NCBI GenBank assembly: GCA_014239265.1
Contig: JAAZZH010000005.1
Location: forward strand, 1-64,000
DNA from: Actinomycetota bacterium
GTDB lineage: Bacteria > Actinomycetota > Acidimicrobiia > Actinomarinales > Actinomarinaceae
Reading direction: 5' to 3'
DNA length: 64,000 bases
In this document: positions 20,372 to 28,846 of the stretch, piece after piece
Layout: each line of letters begins with the position of its first letter
Position numbering within the stretch: the stretch's first letter is position 1
Notes under the pieces: generated by a model
Told to the model about the DNA's origin: nothing
The model's database searches: none
The model's input: the letters and a program-made list of their open reading frames with translations, nothing else
Program-made: the position numbers and the translations under genes

Positions 20372-20845
20372 TTAAGTTGTAAGGGATGTGAATTTTTCTG
20401 GTTTGAAATTACCGACTCTTTTATAAATTTTTTCAGCATTGTTATCAACAAGAACATAAGTTGGTGTAAATTCTAAACCATACTTCTCAACTATTTCGTT
20501 ATAGTCTTTTTTTGAAGCATTAACAGAGACTATTGGGATTTCTGGTTTGTTTTTTTTGAATTCATTAACTATGAATTTCGAAGCAGTACATCCAAGTCAA
20601 TAATCAGAATAATACTCAATAATTGTAAATGGACTTGCTGCAAAGTCATGATCATCTATAACTGTCCCTCTATTTGAAGTAAATAAATAGAGACCAAAAA
20701 ATGAACCCAGTACTACAAAGCTTAAAAAATATAAGATAGCAATAGGCTTATAAGCAATGAAAATAACTGCTAGGCCGACAACCCATCCAAATGGTAAATA
20801 AATTAAGCTATATCTGTTTATTATCCTAATAATTGAATTTTTCAT
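20372..20845 (-). CDS. Candidate selenoprotein: membrane-anchored thioredoxin-like protein with UxxC (in-frame TGA at 20597-20599)
   Basis: Manual translation: MKNSIIRIINRYSLIYLPFGWVVGLAVIFIAYKPIAILYFLSFVVLGSFFGLYLFTSNRGTVIDDHDFAASPFTIIEYYSDY[U]LGCTASKFIVNEFKKNKPEIPIVSVNASKKDYNEIVEKYGLEFTPTYVLVDNNAEKIYKRVGNFKPEKFTSLTT*. Trx fold hallmarks (xYSDYUxxC, cis-Pro TPTYVLVD) lie on both sides of the TGA. The track ORF ends at 20597, but the reading frame stays open and homologous to 20372, abutting the neighbouring gene. Confidence 0.72.
20558..20579 (-). promoter_or_regulatory. bSECIS-like hairpin downstream of in-frame UGA
   Basis: mRNA GAA(A)UUCAU-AGUUA-AUGAAUUC: 8 bp with one bulged A, 5-nt loop with G at loop position 2 (GU); stem begins 17 nt after the UGA, loop 26 nt after. 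Confidence 0.6.
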
Positions 20846-20884
20846 AAATTTTATTTTGTTGTTTAAGTAAATTATACTTTGAAC

Positions 20885-21295
20885 ATGGAATTGATAAGTC
20901 ATATTAAGAAAAAGGGTCATAGAGTAACGCAATCAAGAGAACTTATCTGTAAAATTCTTGAAGATTCTGGACATGCACACTTCACTGTTGACGAAATATA
21001 TAAGAAGGTAACTAAAAAAAATACAAATATAGACCTTGCTACTGTTTACAGAACTTTAGAACTTTTGGGAGAAATAGGCTTAATAGCACACCTTCATCAA
21101 GCGCATGGTTCAGGAATTTATTTTTTAAAAAATGATGAAAATACTATGCACATAATATGTGTAAATTGTAATAAAATTTTAGATGTTAGCTCTAAGACCT
21201 ACAATAAAATTAATAGCCTGTTGACCAAAGAGACACAGTTTACAAAAATTCATAATAATTTTATTTATTCTGGAACTTGTGGAAACTGTAAATAA
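20885..21295 (+). CDS. Fur-family metalloregulator (Fur/Zur/Nur-type)
   Basis: KKKGHRVTQSRELICKILE...DLATVYRTLELLGEIGLI...MHIICVNCNK...GTCGNCK. ATG at 20885 preferred over TTG at 20879. Confidence 0.92.
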   Translation: MELISHIKKKGHRVTQSRELICKILEDSGHAHFTVDEIYKKVTKKNTNIDLATVYRTLELLGEIGLIAHLHQAHGSGIYFLKNDENTMHIICVNCNKILDVSSKTYNKINSLLTKETQFTKIHNNFIYSGTCGNCK

Positions 21296-21305
21296 TTATT
21301 CTATT

Positions 21306-21320
21306 TGCAAACTGTTTGCA
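21306..21320. promoter_or_regulatory. Perfect 7-1-7 palindrome TGCAAAC-T-GTTTGCA (Nur-box-like operator) upstream of the ECF transporter genes
   Basis: Direct reading; also fits tTGCAA-N5-TTGCAt; immediately 5' of the -10-like TAATAT at 21322-21327. Confidence 0.6.
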
Positions 21321-21333
21321 TTAATATGAACCT

Positions 21334-22095
21334 ATGCAAACAACACATTCTCACCATTTATCTCTTCATGGTAAGTCACAACTTCATGGCATAAGCCCTC
21401 AACTTAAAATTCTTTCTGTGTTGTTGATTGTCATTTCAATTGCTTTTTCAAAAATTATTAATCCCATTCAAATTCTATCCCATGCTCTCATAGTTTTTCT
21501 TATTATCAGATATTCAAAAATTCCGATCAAGACTTATCTCAAGAGACTAACTATTGATATTCCCTTCATCTTATTTGCCCTATTTTTGCCCTTTTTAAGC
21601 AGTGGTAATAATGATGTAGTAACAACAATCTTTACCCTCGATATCTATAAAACTGGCCTATTGGAGATGTTTGCAATACTCTTTAAGGCCACAGCTGGTC
21701 TTTCAATGGGAATTGTCCTTACTGCCACAACTACTAATATTGAAATAATTTATGGACTTCAGAAGCTTAAATTGCCCTCAATAATAATTGCAATAATGTC
21801 CTTTTCTATCAGGTACATTGATGTTTTTATAGATGAATTTAAAAGAGTGAAAGTTTCAATGCAATCTCGAGGCTATATAGAGAAGGGTATTAAGACTTTA
21901 CTCCCCATAGCCTATGCTTCAGGAGCTATGCTAATTAGAGGCTACGAACGTGGTGAAAGAGTTTATCTTTCAATGATTTCAAGAGGTTTTACTGGTGTGA
22001 TTGAATTACAAGATAGAGAATATACTAAATCAAATTATCTAATCTTTCTTACAACAATATCAGTCTTCGTTTTGGTCTTGGATATTAGCTTATGA
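21334..22095 (+). CDS. Energy-coupling factor transporter transmembrane protein (EcfT/CbiQ-like)
   Basis: His-rich N-terminus MQTTHSHHLSLHGKSQLHG; SMQSRGYIEKG and ERVYLSMISRGFTG (Ala-Arg-Gly-like coupling motifs). Confidence 0.88.
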   Translation: MQTTHSHHLSLHGKSQLHGISPQLKILSVLLIVISIAFSKIINPIQILSHALIVFLIIRYSKIPIKTYLKRLTIDIPFILFALFLPFLSSGNNDVVTTIFTLDIYKTGLLEMFAILFKATAGLSMGIVLTATTTNIEIIYGLQKLKLPSIIIAIMSFSIRYIDVFIDEFKRVKVSMQSRGYIEKGIKTLLPIAYASGAMLIRGYERGERVYLSMISRGFTGVIELQDREYTKSNYLIFLTTISVFVLVLDISL

Positions 22096-22838
22096 GTAAG
22101 TATTTAGAAATCACTAATTTAACCTACGAATATCCAGATGGCTATAAAGCTCTTAACGAAATTAGCTTTAACCTTGAAGAGGGTGATTCTCTCGGAATAC
22201 TTGGACCAAATGGTGCAGGAAAAACTACATTAATACTCCATTTAAATGGCATCCTTGGTGAAATGGACGGTTCTATTAAATTAAATAATTTAGAGTTTGT
22301 TGAAGATAATTTAGCTGAAATTAGAAAAACAGTTGGCGTTGTTTTTCAAGATCCAGACGATCAGTTGTTCATGCCTACTGTCTTAGAAGATGTTATGTTT
22401 GGGCCAAAGAATTTTGGGTTTTCAGAAGAGGCCAGTAGAGAAAATGCCGAAGAAGCATTGAAAATGGTTGGAATGAATGATTATCAGGAGAAAGCTCCAC
22501 ATCACCTAAGCTTTGGGCAAAAAAGAAAAGTCGCTATTGCTAGTGTCCTTGCATCTAAGCCACAGCTTTTGGTGCTTGATGAACCCAGCTCTAATCTTGA
22601 CCCCTCTTCGCGAAGAGAATTAATTGATATATTACTGTCATTAGAAATCTCTATAGTTCTTGTTACTCACGATTTGCCGATGGCCTTAGAAATTTGTCCA
22701 AAAAGTATTGTTGTTAATAGTGGATTAATAACAGAAAATGGAAAAACAAAAGATTTGCTTACTAACAATAAGGTAATGAAGGAAAATCGATTAGAGCTCC
22801 CCTACGGTTTTGCATTACATCATTTAGATGAAGAGTAA
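22092..22838 (+). CDS. Energy-coupling factor ABC transporter ATP-binding protein (EcfA/CbiO-like)
   Basis: LGPNGAGKTTL, VGVVFQDPDDQLFMPTVLEDVMFGPKN, LSFGQKRKVAIASVLA, LLVLDEPSSNLDP. Confidence 0.93.
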   Translation: MSKYLEITNLTYEYPDGYKALNEISFNLEEGDSLGILGPNGAGKTTLILHLNGILGEMDGSIKLNNLEFVEDNLAEIRKTVGVVFQDPDDQLFMPTVLEDVMFGPKNFGFSEEASRENAEEALKMVGMNDYQEKAPHHLSFGQKRKVAIASVLASKPQLLVLDEPSSNLDPSSRRELIDILLSLEISIVLVTHDLPMALEICPKSIVVNSGLITENGKTKDLLTNNKVMKENRLELPYGFALHHLDEE

Positions 22839-23818
22839 GATTCTGTATTAATAAATTTTGTTATCTTTTCCCTTGCATCTTCTGCTTCCTTAATAGGGAA
22901 GAACTGCCAAGCATGCCACAAATCATCCCAAACTTGTAGCTCATGATTGCTGTTAATCAATTCTAGTTTTTTCGAGAATTCAACTGCATCATTATAAAGC
23001 AACTCATTAGAGCAGACTTGAATTAGAACATCTGGAAATGATTTTATATCTGCAAAAACAGGTGAGAGAATTGGATTTGACGGATCATGATCTCCTGAAT
23101 AATACTCCCCCATCATATGCATCCCATCTAATAAAATTAAAATATCTTTATTTTTGAGAAAATTTCTATCTTTATTTTTATCAGATAAATCTAGCCATGG
23201 CGACATAAGTACTAGTTTTTTAGGTCTTAGAGAGAATTTGTCATCGACACATAATCCAGTTGCTAATCCACCACCAGCAGATTCACCTATCCATATTGAA
23301 TTCTTACCTTCTTCAATATTATCTAGAAAAGTAACTATTTCTTTTGCATCATCGTGAGCATTTGGAAATACTGCTTCAGGGGAAAGTCTATATTCAAATA
23401 TATAAGTAACCATATTTATTGATGCTGTAATTTGAGATAACAGATTCTTGTGAGAGATTACACTTCCAGAATAATAACCTCCTCCATGAAAATATATTGC
23501 ATATGCATCTTTTTTAGGATTCTTTGGACTTAGCTTGTGGGTATTGAATTTAGCATTTTCCATCTTTGTAATCTCGATATCTGGATGAAATTCATTTAAT
23601 TTAATACCCGAATAATTTATACCGTCACGAGAAACTTTTGCGAATTCAACTCTTTCTTGGTAGGTTACCTGATTAACTGGTTTGCTCATACGGATCTTAT
23701 CTCTATATTTTCTGAGAGGCAAAATTATATAAAATAAGCGTGTTCTCATAGAAATTGGGAACTTAGGTATGTAATCCAAAGTAAAAACTTCAAGAATCTT
23801 GATAATAAGTTTTAACAT
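22820..23818 (-). CDS. Alpha/beta hydrolase (HSL/family IV esterase-like)
   Basis: YFHGGGYYSGS oxyanion motif, WIGESAGGGLATGL nucleophile elbow, DDLWHAWQ. Confidence 0.87.
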   Translation of the reverse strand: MLKLIIKILEVFTLDYIPKFPISMRTRLFYIILPLRKYRDKIRMSKPVNQVTYQERVEFAKVSRDGINYSGIKLNEFHPDIEITKMENAKFNTHKLSPKNPKKDAYAIYFHGGGYYSGSVISHKNLLSQITASINMVTYIFEYRLSPEAVFPNAHDDAKEIVTFLDNIEEGKNSIWIGESAGGGLATGLCVDDKFSLRPKKLVLMSPWLDLSDKNKDRNFLKNKDILILLDGMHMMGEYYSGDHDPSNPILSPVFADIKSFPDVLIQVCSNELLYNDAVEFSKKLELINSNHELQVWDDLWHAWQFFPIKEAEDAREKITKFINTESYSSSK

Positions 23819-23870
23819 ACTTTAATTATACATTTTATGGAAGATTCCAGAAATCCCTATAATAGTTTAA

Positions 23871-24947
23871 ATGGAAATAGTTAAAGGTAGCATTGCAATC
23901 ATGGGTTCAGGAGAAACTAGTCCTGCGCTTGTTTCTGTTCATAGAAAGTTTGTTGAAATGTTGGATAACCAGGTAAAGGCATTTTTAATAGATACTCCCT
24001 TTGGATTTCAAGAAAATGCAGATGTACTCGTTGATAAATTACAACTCTTTTTTAAAAAAAGTGTCCAGATAGAAATTAAATTAGCAAGTTTAAGAAATAC
24101 TAACAATATTGACTCAGTTGAATATTTTGAAATGCTTGAACAGCTCAAAAGCTCAAATTTCATATTTTCTGGTCCTGGTAGCCCTAGCTATGCTTCTAAA
24201 ACCTGGTTACATTCAGAGATTCCAAATGTACTTACTAATCATCTAAAGGATGGTAAGCACGCCGTATTTTCAAGCGCAGCTGCTTCTACTATGGGAGAGA
24301 AAACAATCCCAGTTTATGAAATATATAAAGTTGGCATGAATCCTTTTTGGGAAGAAGGTCTAAATATACTTGAGCTTTATGGATTAAGTTGTACAGTTGT
24401 ACCTCATTTTAATAATAAGGAGGGTGGTAATCACGATACAAGCTGTAGTTATATAGGTAAAAATAGATTAAATAGCCTGATTGATAAAGAGTATACAAAT
24501 ATTTTAGGAATTGATGAACATACTGCACTTGTTATTAATGGTGAAAAAGAAATATTCCGTATCGAGGGAATCGGATCAGTTACAGTTAAGACAAGAAATG
24601 GACAAACAATTTTTGAAGCAGGTAACGAATATTCACTTTCAGAATTACAAAGCATTCTTCAAGAAACAAATAAAAAAGTTCTGGAACCTAAAAAAACCTC
24701 TTCAGACAATATTGACGTAAATTCTCTCAAAAAAGAAATAGCAAAACTCAACTTGGAGATAAAAAATAATAATGACTTTACAACTCTATTTGATAAAACA
24801 ATATTAGAAATCATTAATTTAAGAAATAAATTTAGGACTGAAAAGAAATATAGTGAATCTGATGAAATTCGCGATTTACTCGATAACCTTGATATAACAA
24901 TTGAAGACAATAAAACAGATTCAAGCTGGAAATTTAAAGGTCAATAG
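23871..24947 (+). CDS. Peptidase S51/type-1 glutamine amidotransferase-like protein fused to a CysS C-terminal-like domain
   Basis: N-term MGSGETSPALVSVHRKF...FSGPGSPSYA...VFSSAAASTMGEKTIPVYEIYKVG; C-term IINLRNKFRTEKKYSESDEIRDLLDNLDITIEDNKTDSSWK resembles the cysteinyl-tRNA synthetase tail. Confidence 0.65.
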   Translation: MEIVKGSIAIMGSGETSPALVSVHRKFVEMLDNQVKAFLIDTPFGFQENADVLVDKLQLFFKKSVQIEIKLASLRNTNNIDSVEYFEMLEQLKSSNFIFSGPGSPSYASKTWLHSEIPNVLTNHLKDGKHAVFSSAAASTMGEKTIPVYEIYKVGMNPFWEEGLNILELYGLSCTVVPHFNNKEGGNHDTSCSYIGKNRLNSLIDKEYTNILGIDEHTALVINGEKEIFRIEGIGSVTVKTRNGQTIFEAGNEYSLSELQSILQETNKKVLEPKKTSSDNIDVNSLKKEIAKLNLEIKNNNDFTTLFDKTILEIINLRNKFRTEKKYSESDEIRDLLDNLDITIEDNKTDSSWKFKGQ

Positions 24948-25752
24948 TTCCGTATCTACCTATTATTTTAAACTTTTTTGTTACCAAATCTAATTTATCT
25001 TTCAATTGAGTATCAATATAACCATCAGAGTTTTGATAATCAATATAAAATTTATACTCCCAGGGACTTCCAATGATTGGTCTAGATTCTAATTTTGTTA
25101 AATTAACATTAGTCTCCTCAAATATTTTCAGAGCAGACAGTAACGAGCCGGGCTTGTCATCTGCTATCAATATTGCGGATCTTTTATTTTTTGATATCTC
25201 AAGTTTAGTATCTTGATCTCCGACAAGAAAAAAACGAGTGTAGTTTTCTACATGGTTTGAAATGTTTTTTTTCAGAACTTTAAAACGACTATCACCTTCA
25301 AAATGCTCTCCTGCAATTCCAGCGATAGTTTCAGATTCTTCATCTAATAAACTTAAGACACTTCCAGCTGTGTCAAACACTGGTTGAAGTTGTACATTCA
25401 TCTCTTGTAAAAAGTTGCTACATTGTTGAAGAGCTTGTGGGTGTGAAATAACTCTTTCAATATTTTCAAGTTTTGAATCTTTTAATCCGATGAGCGCGTG
25501 TGTAATTTTTTTCTTAAACTCTCCGTATACAGTTAATTCACTCTGGATTAAATTTTCGTAAGAATCTACAACAGTCCCAACTAGTGAATTTTCAACAGGG
25601 AGTAAACCATAATCGTCTCCACCTGCCTGGGCAACAACCTCTCTGAATGTCTGACATTCAACATACTGCTTATTAGGAAAATAGCTCTTTAAAACAGACT
25701 CTGAATAAGAGCCTTTTGAACCTTGATAATATATTTTATTAATATTTTTCAT
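24934..25752 (-). CDS. pheA: Prephenate dehydratase with ACT domain
   Basis: YYQGSKGSYSE, GLLPVENSLVGTVVDSYENL, NYTRFFLVG, ACT ESRPIIGSPWEYKFYID. Start trimmed. Confidence 0.95.
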   Translation of the reverse strand: MKNINKIYYQGSKGSYSESVLKSYFPNKQYVECQTFREVVAQAGGDDYGLLPVENSLVGTVVDSYENLIQSELTVYGEFKKKITHALIGLKDSKLENIERVISHPQALQQCSNFLQEMNVQLQPVFDTAGSVLSLLDEESETIAGIAGEHFEGDSRFKVLKKNISNHVENYTRFFLVGDQDTKLEISKNKRSAILIADDKPGSLLSALKIFEETNVNLTKLESRPIIGSPWEYKFYIDYQNSDGYIDTQLKDKLDLVTKKFKIIGRYGTIDL

Positions 25753-26170
25753 ATAAATAATCGATTGCCTCAATGTAGCCGTCGATACCTTTTCCAGTGA
25801 TAGTCAAGTCACAAAAATCTGATATTAAGTTTACTTGTCTAAAATCCTCTCTGTTTTTTATATTACTAATGTGTACTTCAATTGACGGTATCTTAAGTAT
25901 TGCTAGGGCATCTCTAATTGCAATACTGGTATGTGTATAGGCTCCTGGGTTAATTATTAGGCCATCAATATCCTCTTGTATTGCTGTATGAAGCTTGGAT
26001 ACGATTTCCCCTTCAACATTTGATTGATAGGTTTCTAGGTGAAATTTATCAATCGAATAATCTTGTATGATCTCCTTTAGTTCTTGATAAGAAGTTTTTC
26101 CATACTTATCTAGCTCTCTAATTCCTAACATATTAATATTTGGACCATTAACCACAAGTATTTTATGCAT
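25739..26170 (-). CDS. aroQ: 3-dehydroquinate dehydratase, type II
   Basis: LVVNGPNINMLGIRE, QSNVEGEIVSKLH, INPGAYTHTSIAIRDAL, EVHISNIKNRE. Confidence 0.96.
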   Translation of the reverse strand: MHKILVVNGPNINMLGIRELDKYGKTSYQELKEIIQDYSIDKFHLETYQSNVEGEIVSKLHTAIQEDIDGLIINPGAYTHTSIAIRDALAILKIPSIEVHISNIKNREDFRQVNLISDFCDLTITGKGIDGYIEAIDYLYEKY

Positions 26171-27170
26171 AGGTTACCTCATTAAGTAAATCATCTAGAT
26201 TGAAATCAACTAAAACTGGATTTCCAATATTTTTTAGAAGAACGTACTTTACAACATCCTTAGAAAATTTTTTATCGTTAAACAACAGTTCTTTAAGCTG
26301 CTCTGGATTACCGCTGAATTTATAGTCAATATTAAGGTCTAACTTTTTTAGAAAATTTTCAAAATTGTCAGAAACATTTATATCTAAATTACACATTTTT
26401 TCCGATATTTTTAGGGCTTTTAAAATTCCTATGCCTACTGCTTCTCCATGGGGAATACTATGTTTAGAATCTATCTCAATTAGATGTCCAATAGTGTGAC
26501 CAAAGTTTAAATACATCCTCTCAGAACTTTCTTTAAAGTCATTTTTTATTATTTCGTTTTTAATGTCTATAGCTGCTTTTATAAGTTCAATATTAACTTT
26601 AGAAATATCAGTTTCATAAACCTGTTGAACTAATTCAGGACTCTTTAAGAATCCTGCTTTTATCAACTCAATCAGCCCATTTTTAATTTGTTTATCTGGT
26701 AATTCTCCTAAAAACTCTGGGCAAATTAATACCTGATCAGGCATCATAAAAGTCCCGATTTGATTTTTTCCATGTGTGGTATTAATTCCATTTTTTCCAC
26801 CGTGTGCAGCGTCGACCATTGATAAAAGTGTTGTAGGGATTATTACGAGACCAGTACCTCTTTTATAGGTACTTGAAGCAAATCCAACAGCATCGGATAA
26901 TACTCCTCCCCCGATGCATAAGACAGTTGAGCTTCTTTGTATTGACTTCTCAAACATATCTTCCCAAATTTTTGATACGGTATCGAGATTTTTTTTCTCT
27001 TCTATAATTTCAATCTCTTTATAGTTTTCGGATAATTTTTTAAGTTGAGGAAATTTAAATAAAACTTGTTTATCAATGTAGATCCGGGAGATTTTATCAT
27101 CAGTTAATTTATCACAATAAATCAATAACTCATTTAAGTTTTTAAAGTATTTGACATTAGATTCTTGCAA
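26163..27170 (-). CDS. aroB: 3-dehydroquinate synthase
   Basis: CIGGGVLSDAVGFASSTYKRG, PTTLLSMVDAAHGGKNGINTTHGKNQIG, NFGHTIGHLIE. Confidence 0.97.
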   Translation of the reverse strand: MQESNVKYFKNLNELLIYCDKLTDDKISRIYIDKQVLFKFPQLKKLSENYKEIEIIEEKKNLDTVSKIWEDMFEKSIQRSSTVLCIGGGVLSDAVGFASSTYKRGTGLVIIPTTLLSMVDAAHGGKNGINTTHGKNQIGTFMMPDQVLICPEFLGELPDKQIKNGLIELIKAGFLKSPELVQQVYETDISKVNIELIKAAIDIKNEIIKNDFKESSERMYLNFGHTIGHLIEIDSKHSIPHGEAVGIGILKALKISEKMCNLDINVSDNFENFLKKLDLNIDYKFSGNPEQLKELLFNDKKFSKDVVKYVLLKNIGNPVLVDFNLDDLLNEVTYA

Positions 27171-27171
27171 T

Positions 27172-27684
27172 TTATACCCAACCTAGTCGATTAATGATTA
27201 TCTCCGAAGCTTCTTGAAGGCTATGTTTAGACATATCGATTGTATTTTTACAGTGCTTATATGTATGAAGTCTTTCAAGATAAATTTTCATTACATTATC
27301 TTTTCCAGTAGAGACTAACGGTCTTTTACTATCTTTAATATTTTCCCATAGATTTTCAAATTCATTTTTTAAGTAAAAAGTATGTTCTGATTTCAATACC
27401 GCAGATTTAATAGGTTTAGATATCATTGATCCTCCACCAAGAGAAACCACTGTATTAGAATTTTGATAAATTTTCTGAAAAGCTTTAAGTTCACAATCTC
27501 TAAAATATTCCTCCCCGTATTTTTCAAACAATTGCTCAATACTTTCTATATCATCTTTACTTTCACTCAAAACAATATCATCTAAATCAAAAGTATGTAT
27601 TTCTGTATTCAGTTTTAAGATATTCAAAACAGAAGATTTTCCAGAACCCATAAACCCAGCTAAAAATGCTGTCTTATTCGACAT
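27172..27684 (-). CDS. aroK: Shikimate kinase
   Basis: FLAGFMGSGKSSVLNIL, FDLDD, SLGGGSM, RPL. Confidence 0.94.
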   Translation of the reverse strand: MSNKTAFLAGFMGSGKSSVLNILKLNTEIHTFDLDDIVLSESKDDIESIEQLFEKYGEEYFRDCELKAFQKIYQNSNTVVSLGGGSMISKPIKSAVLKSEHTFYLKNEFENLWENIKDSKRPLVSTGKDNVMKIYLERLHTYKHCKNTIDMSKHSLQEASEIIINRLGWV

Positions 27685-28846
27685 CGTATTTCATACTCCA
27701 TAATTCATTTTTTATATTGAATTCGTTAATTTCAAGTTTTGGAATATTGTTAAAACTTTGAGTTATTTCTTTTTTATGATCTCCTCCTGTTTTGATTAGT
27801 AGATTATTTAATATTTCAAATGCCATGATTGCTTCAAATATTGGTATGGCCCTTGGCACAGCACATGTATCAGAACGTTCATAGACTGTTTCCGTTTCAA
27901 TTTTTTCGGCTAAGTCTATGCTATTAATTGGGGTTAAAGTAGTACTGATTGGTTTTAAATATGCCGTAATGTGTAACTCTTCACCATTTGTCATACCTCC
28001 CTCGAAACCACCGAGGTTATTTGAAATCTTGGTTATTTTTTTTCCATCTAGAGAGTACTGATCTTGAACTTCTGTACCAAATTTTTTAGCAATATCAACT
28101 CCTTTTCCAATCTCGACAGCCTTTACGCTTTGAACAGACATAAACTGTTTTGCAAGAATTGCATCAAGTTTTTTATCCCAGTGTACGAAGCTACCAATTG
28201 TAGCTGGAACTCCTGTTGCTACACATGTTATAGAGCCCCCAAGGGTATCCTTATTTTTTCTCGCTGAAAGAATCTCTTCTTCCATCAATTTACTAGTTGC
28301 AACTTCAGGACATCCAACTTCAGACTCTGTAACTTTATCCCTCTCGATTTTATCTTTAATTTTATTTTTATAGGAAATGCCTCCTATTGCTGATACGTAT
28401 CCTGTGACTTCAATCCCCAGTTCTTCAAGCACCTCTGATGCAATCGCCCCTATTGCAGTTCTCATAGCAGTTTCTCTCGCACTTGCTCTTTCTAAAACTA
28501 ATCTGATATCTTCATGGTTATACTTTGCTGTTCCAACTAAATCTGCATGTCCCGGTCTCGGCACTACATAGGGATCTATTTCCTTATCTTTCCAGTTTTT
28601 CCAATCTTTATTTAATATTCGTAAAGCAATTGGCGCTCCAGTAGAAACTCCATTGACGACACCTGAGCTAATTAAAACTTCATCTTGTTCAATGTTCATT
28701 CTGCCCCCGGAACCAACACCTTTTTGTCTCCTTTGTAAAAAGCTATCTATATATTTTTTTGAAATATTAAAACCAGCCGGTATGCCTTCTAAAATTCCAG
28801 TTAACTCGGGACCATGGCTTTCGCCGGCGGTTAGATATCTAATCAC
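27674..28846 (-). CDS. aroC: Chorismate synthase
   Basis: MIRYLTAGESHGPELTGILEGIPAG, RRQKGVGSGGRMNIEQD, RASARETAMR. Confidence 0.98.
   Translation of the reverse strand: MIRYLTAGESHGPELTGILEGIPAGFNISKKYIDSFLQRRQKGVGSGGRMNIEQDEVLISSGVVNGVSTGAPIALRILNKDWKNWKDKEIDPYVVPRPGHADLVGTAKYNHEDIRLVLERASARETAMRTAIGAIASEVLEELGIEVTGYVSAIGGISYKNKIKDKIERDKVTESEVGCPEVATSKLMEEEILSARKNKDTLGGSITCVATGVPATIGSFVHWDKKLDAILAKQFMSVQSVKAVEIGKGVDIAKKFGTEVQDQYSLDGKKITKISNNLGGFEGGMTNGEELHITAYLKPISTTLTPINSIDLAEKIETETVYERSDTCAVPRAIPIFEAIMAFEILNNLLIKTGGDHKKEITQSFNNIPKLEINEFNIKNELWSMKYDVE

Noticed and set aside
20597-20599. TGA in the thioredoxin-like gene as a reassigned Trp codon (code 4/25-type genome)
   Set aside because: TGA is a normal stop elsewhere in the window (sdhD ends ...GAA TTA TGA; sdhB ends ...AAT AAT TGA), and the residue aligns with the first Cys of CxxC, not with Trp.
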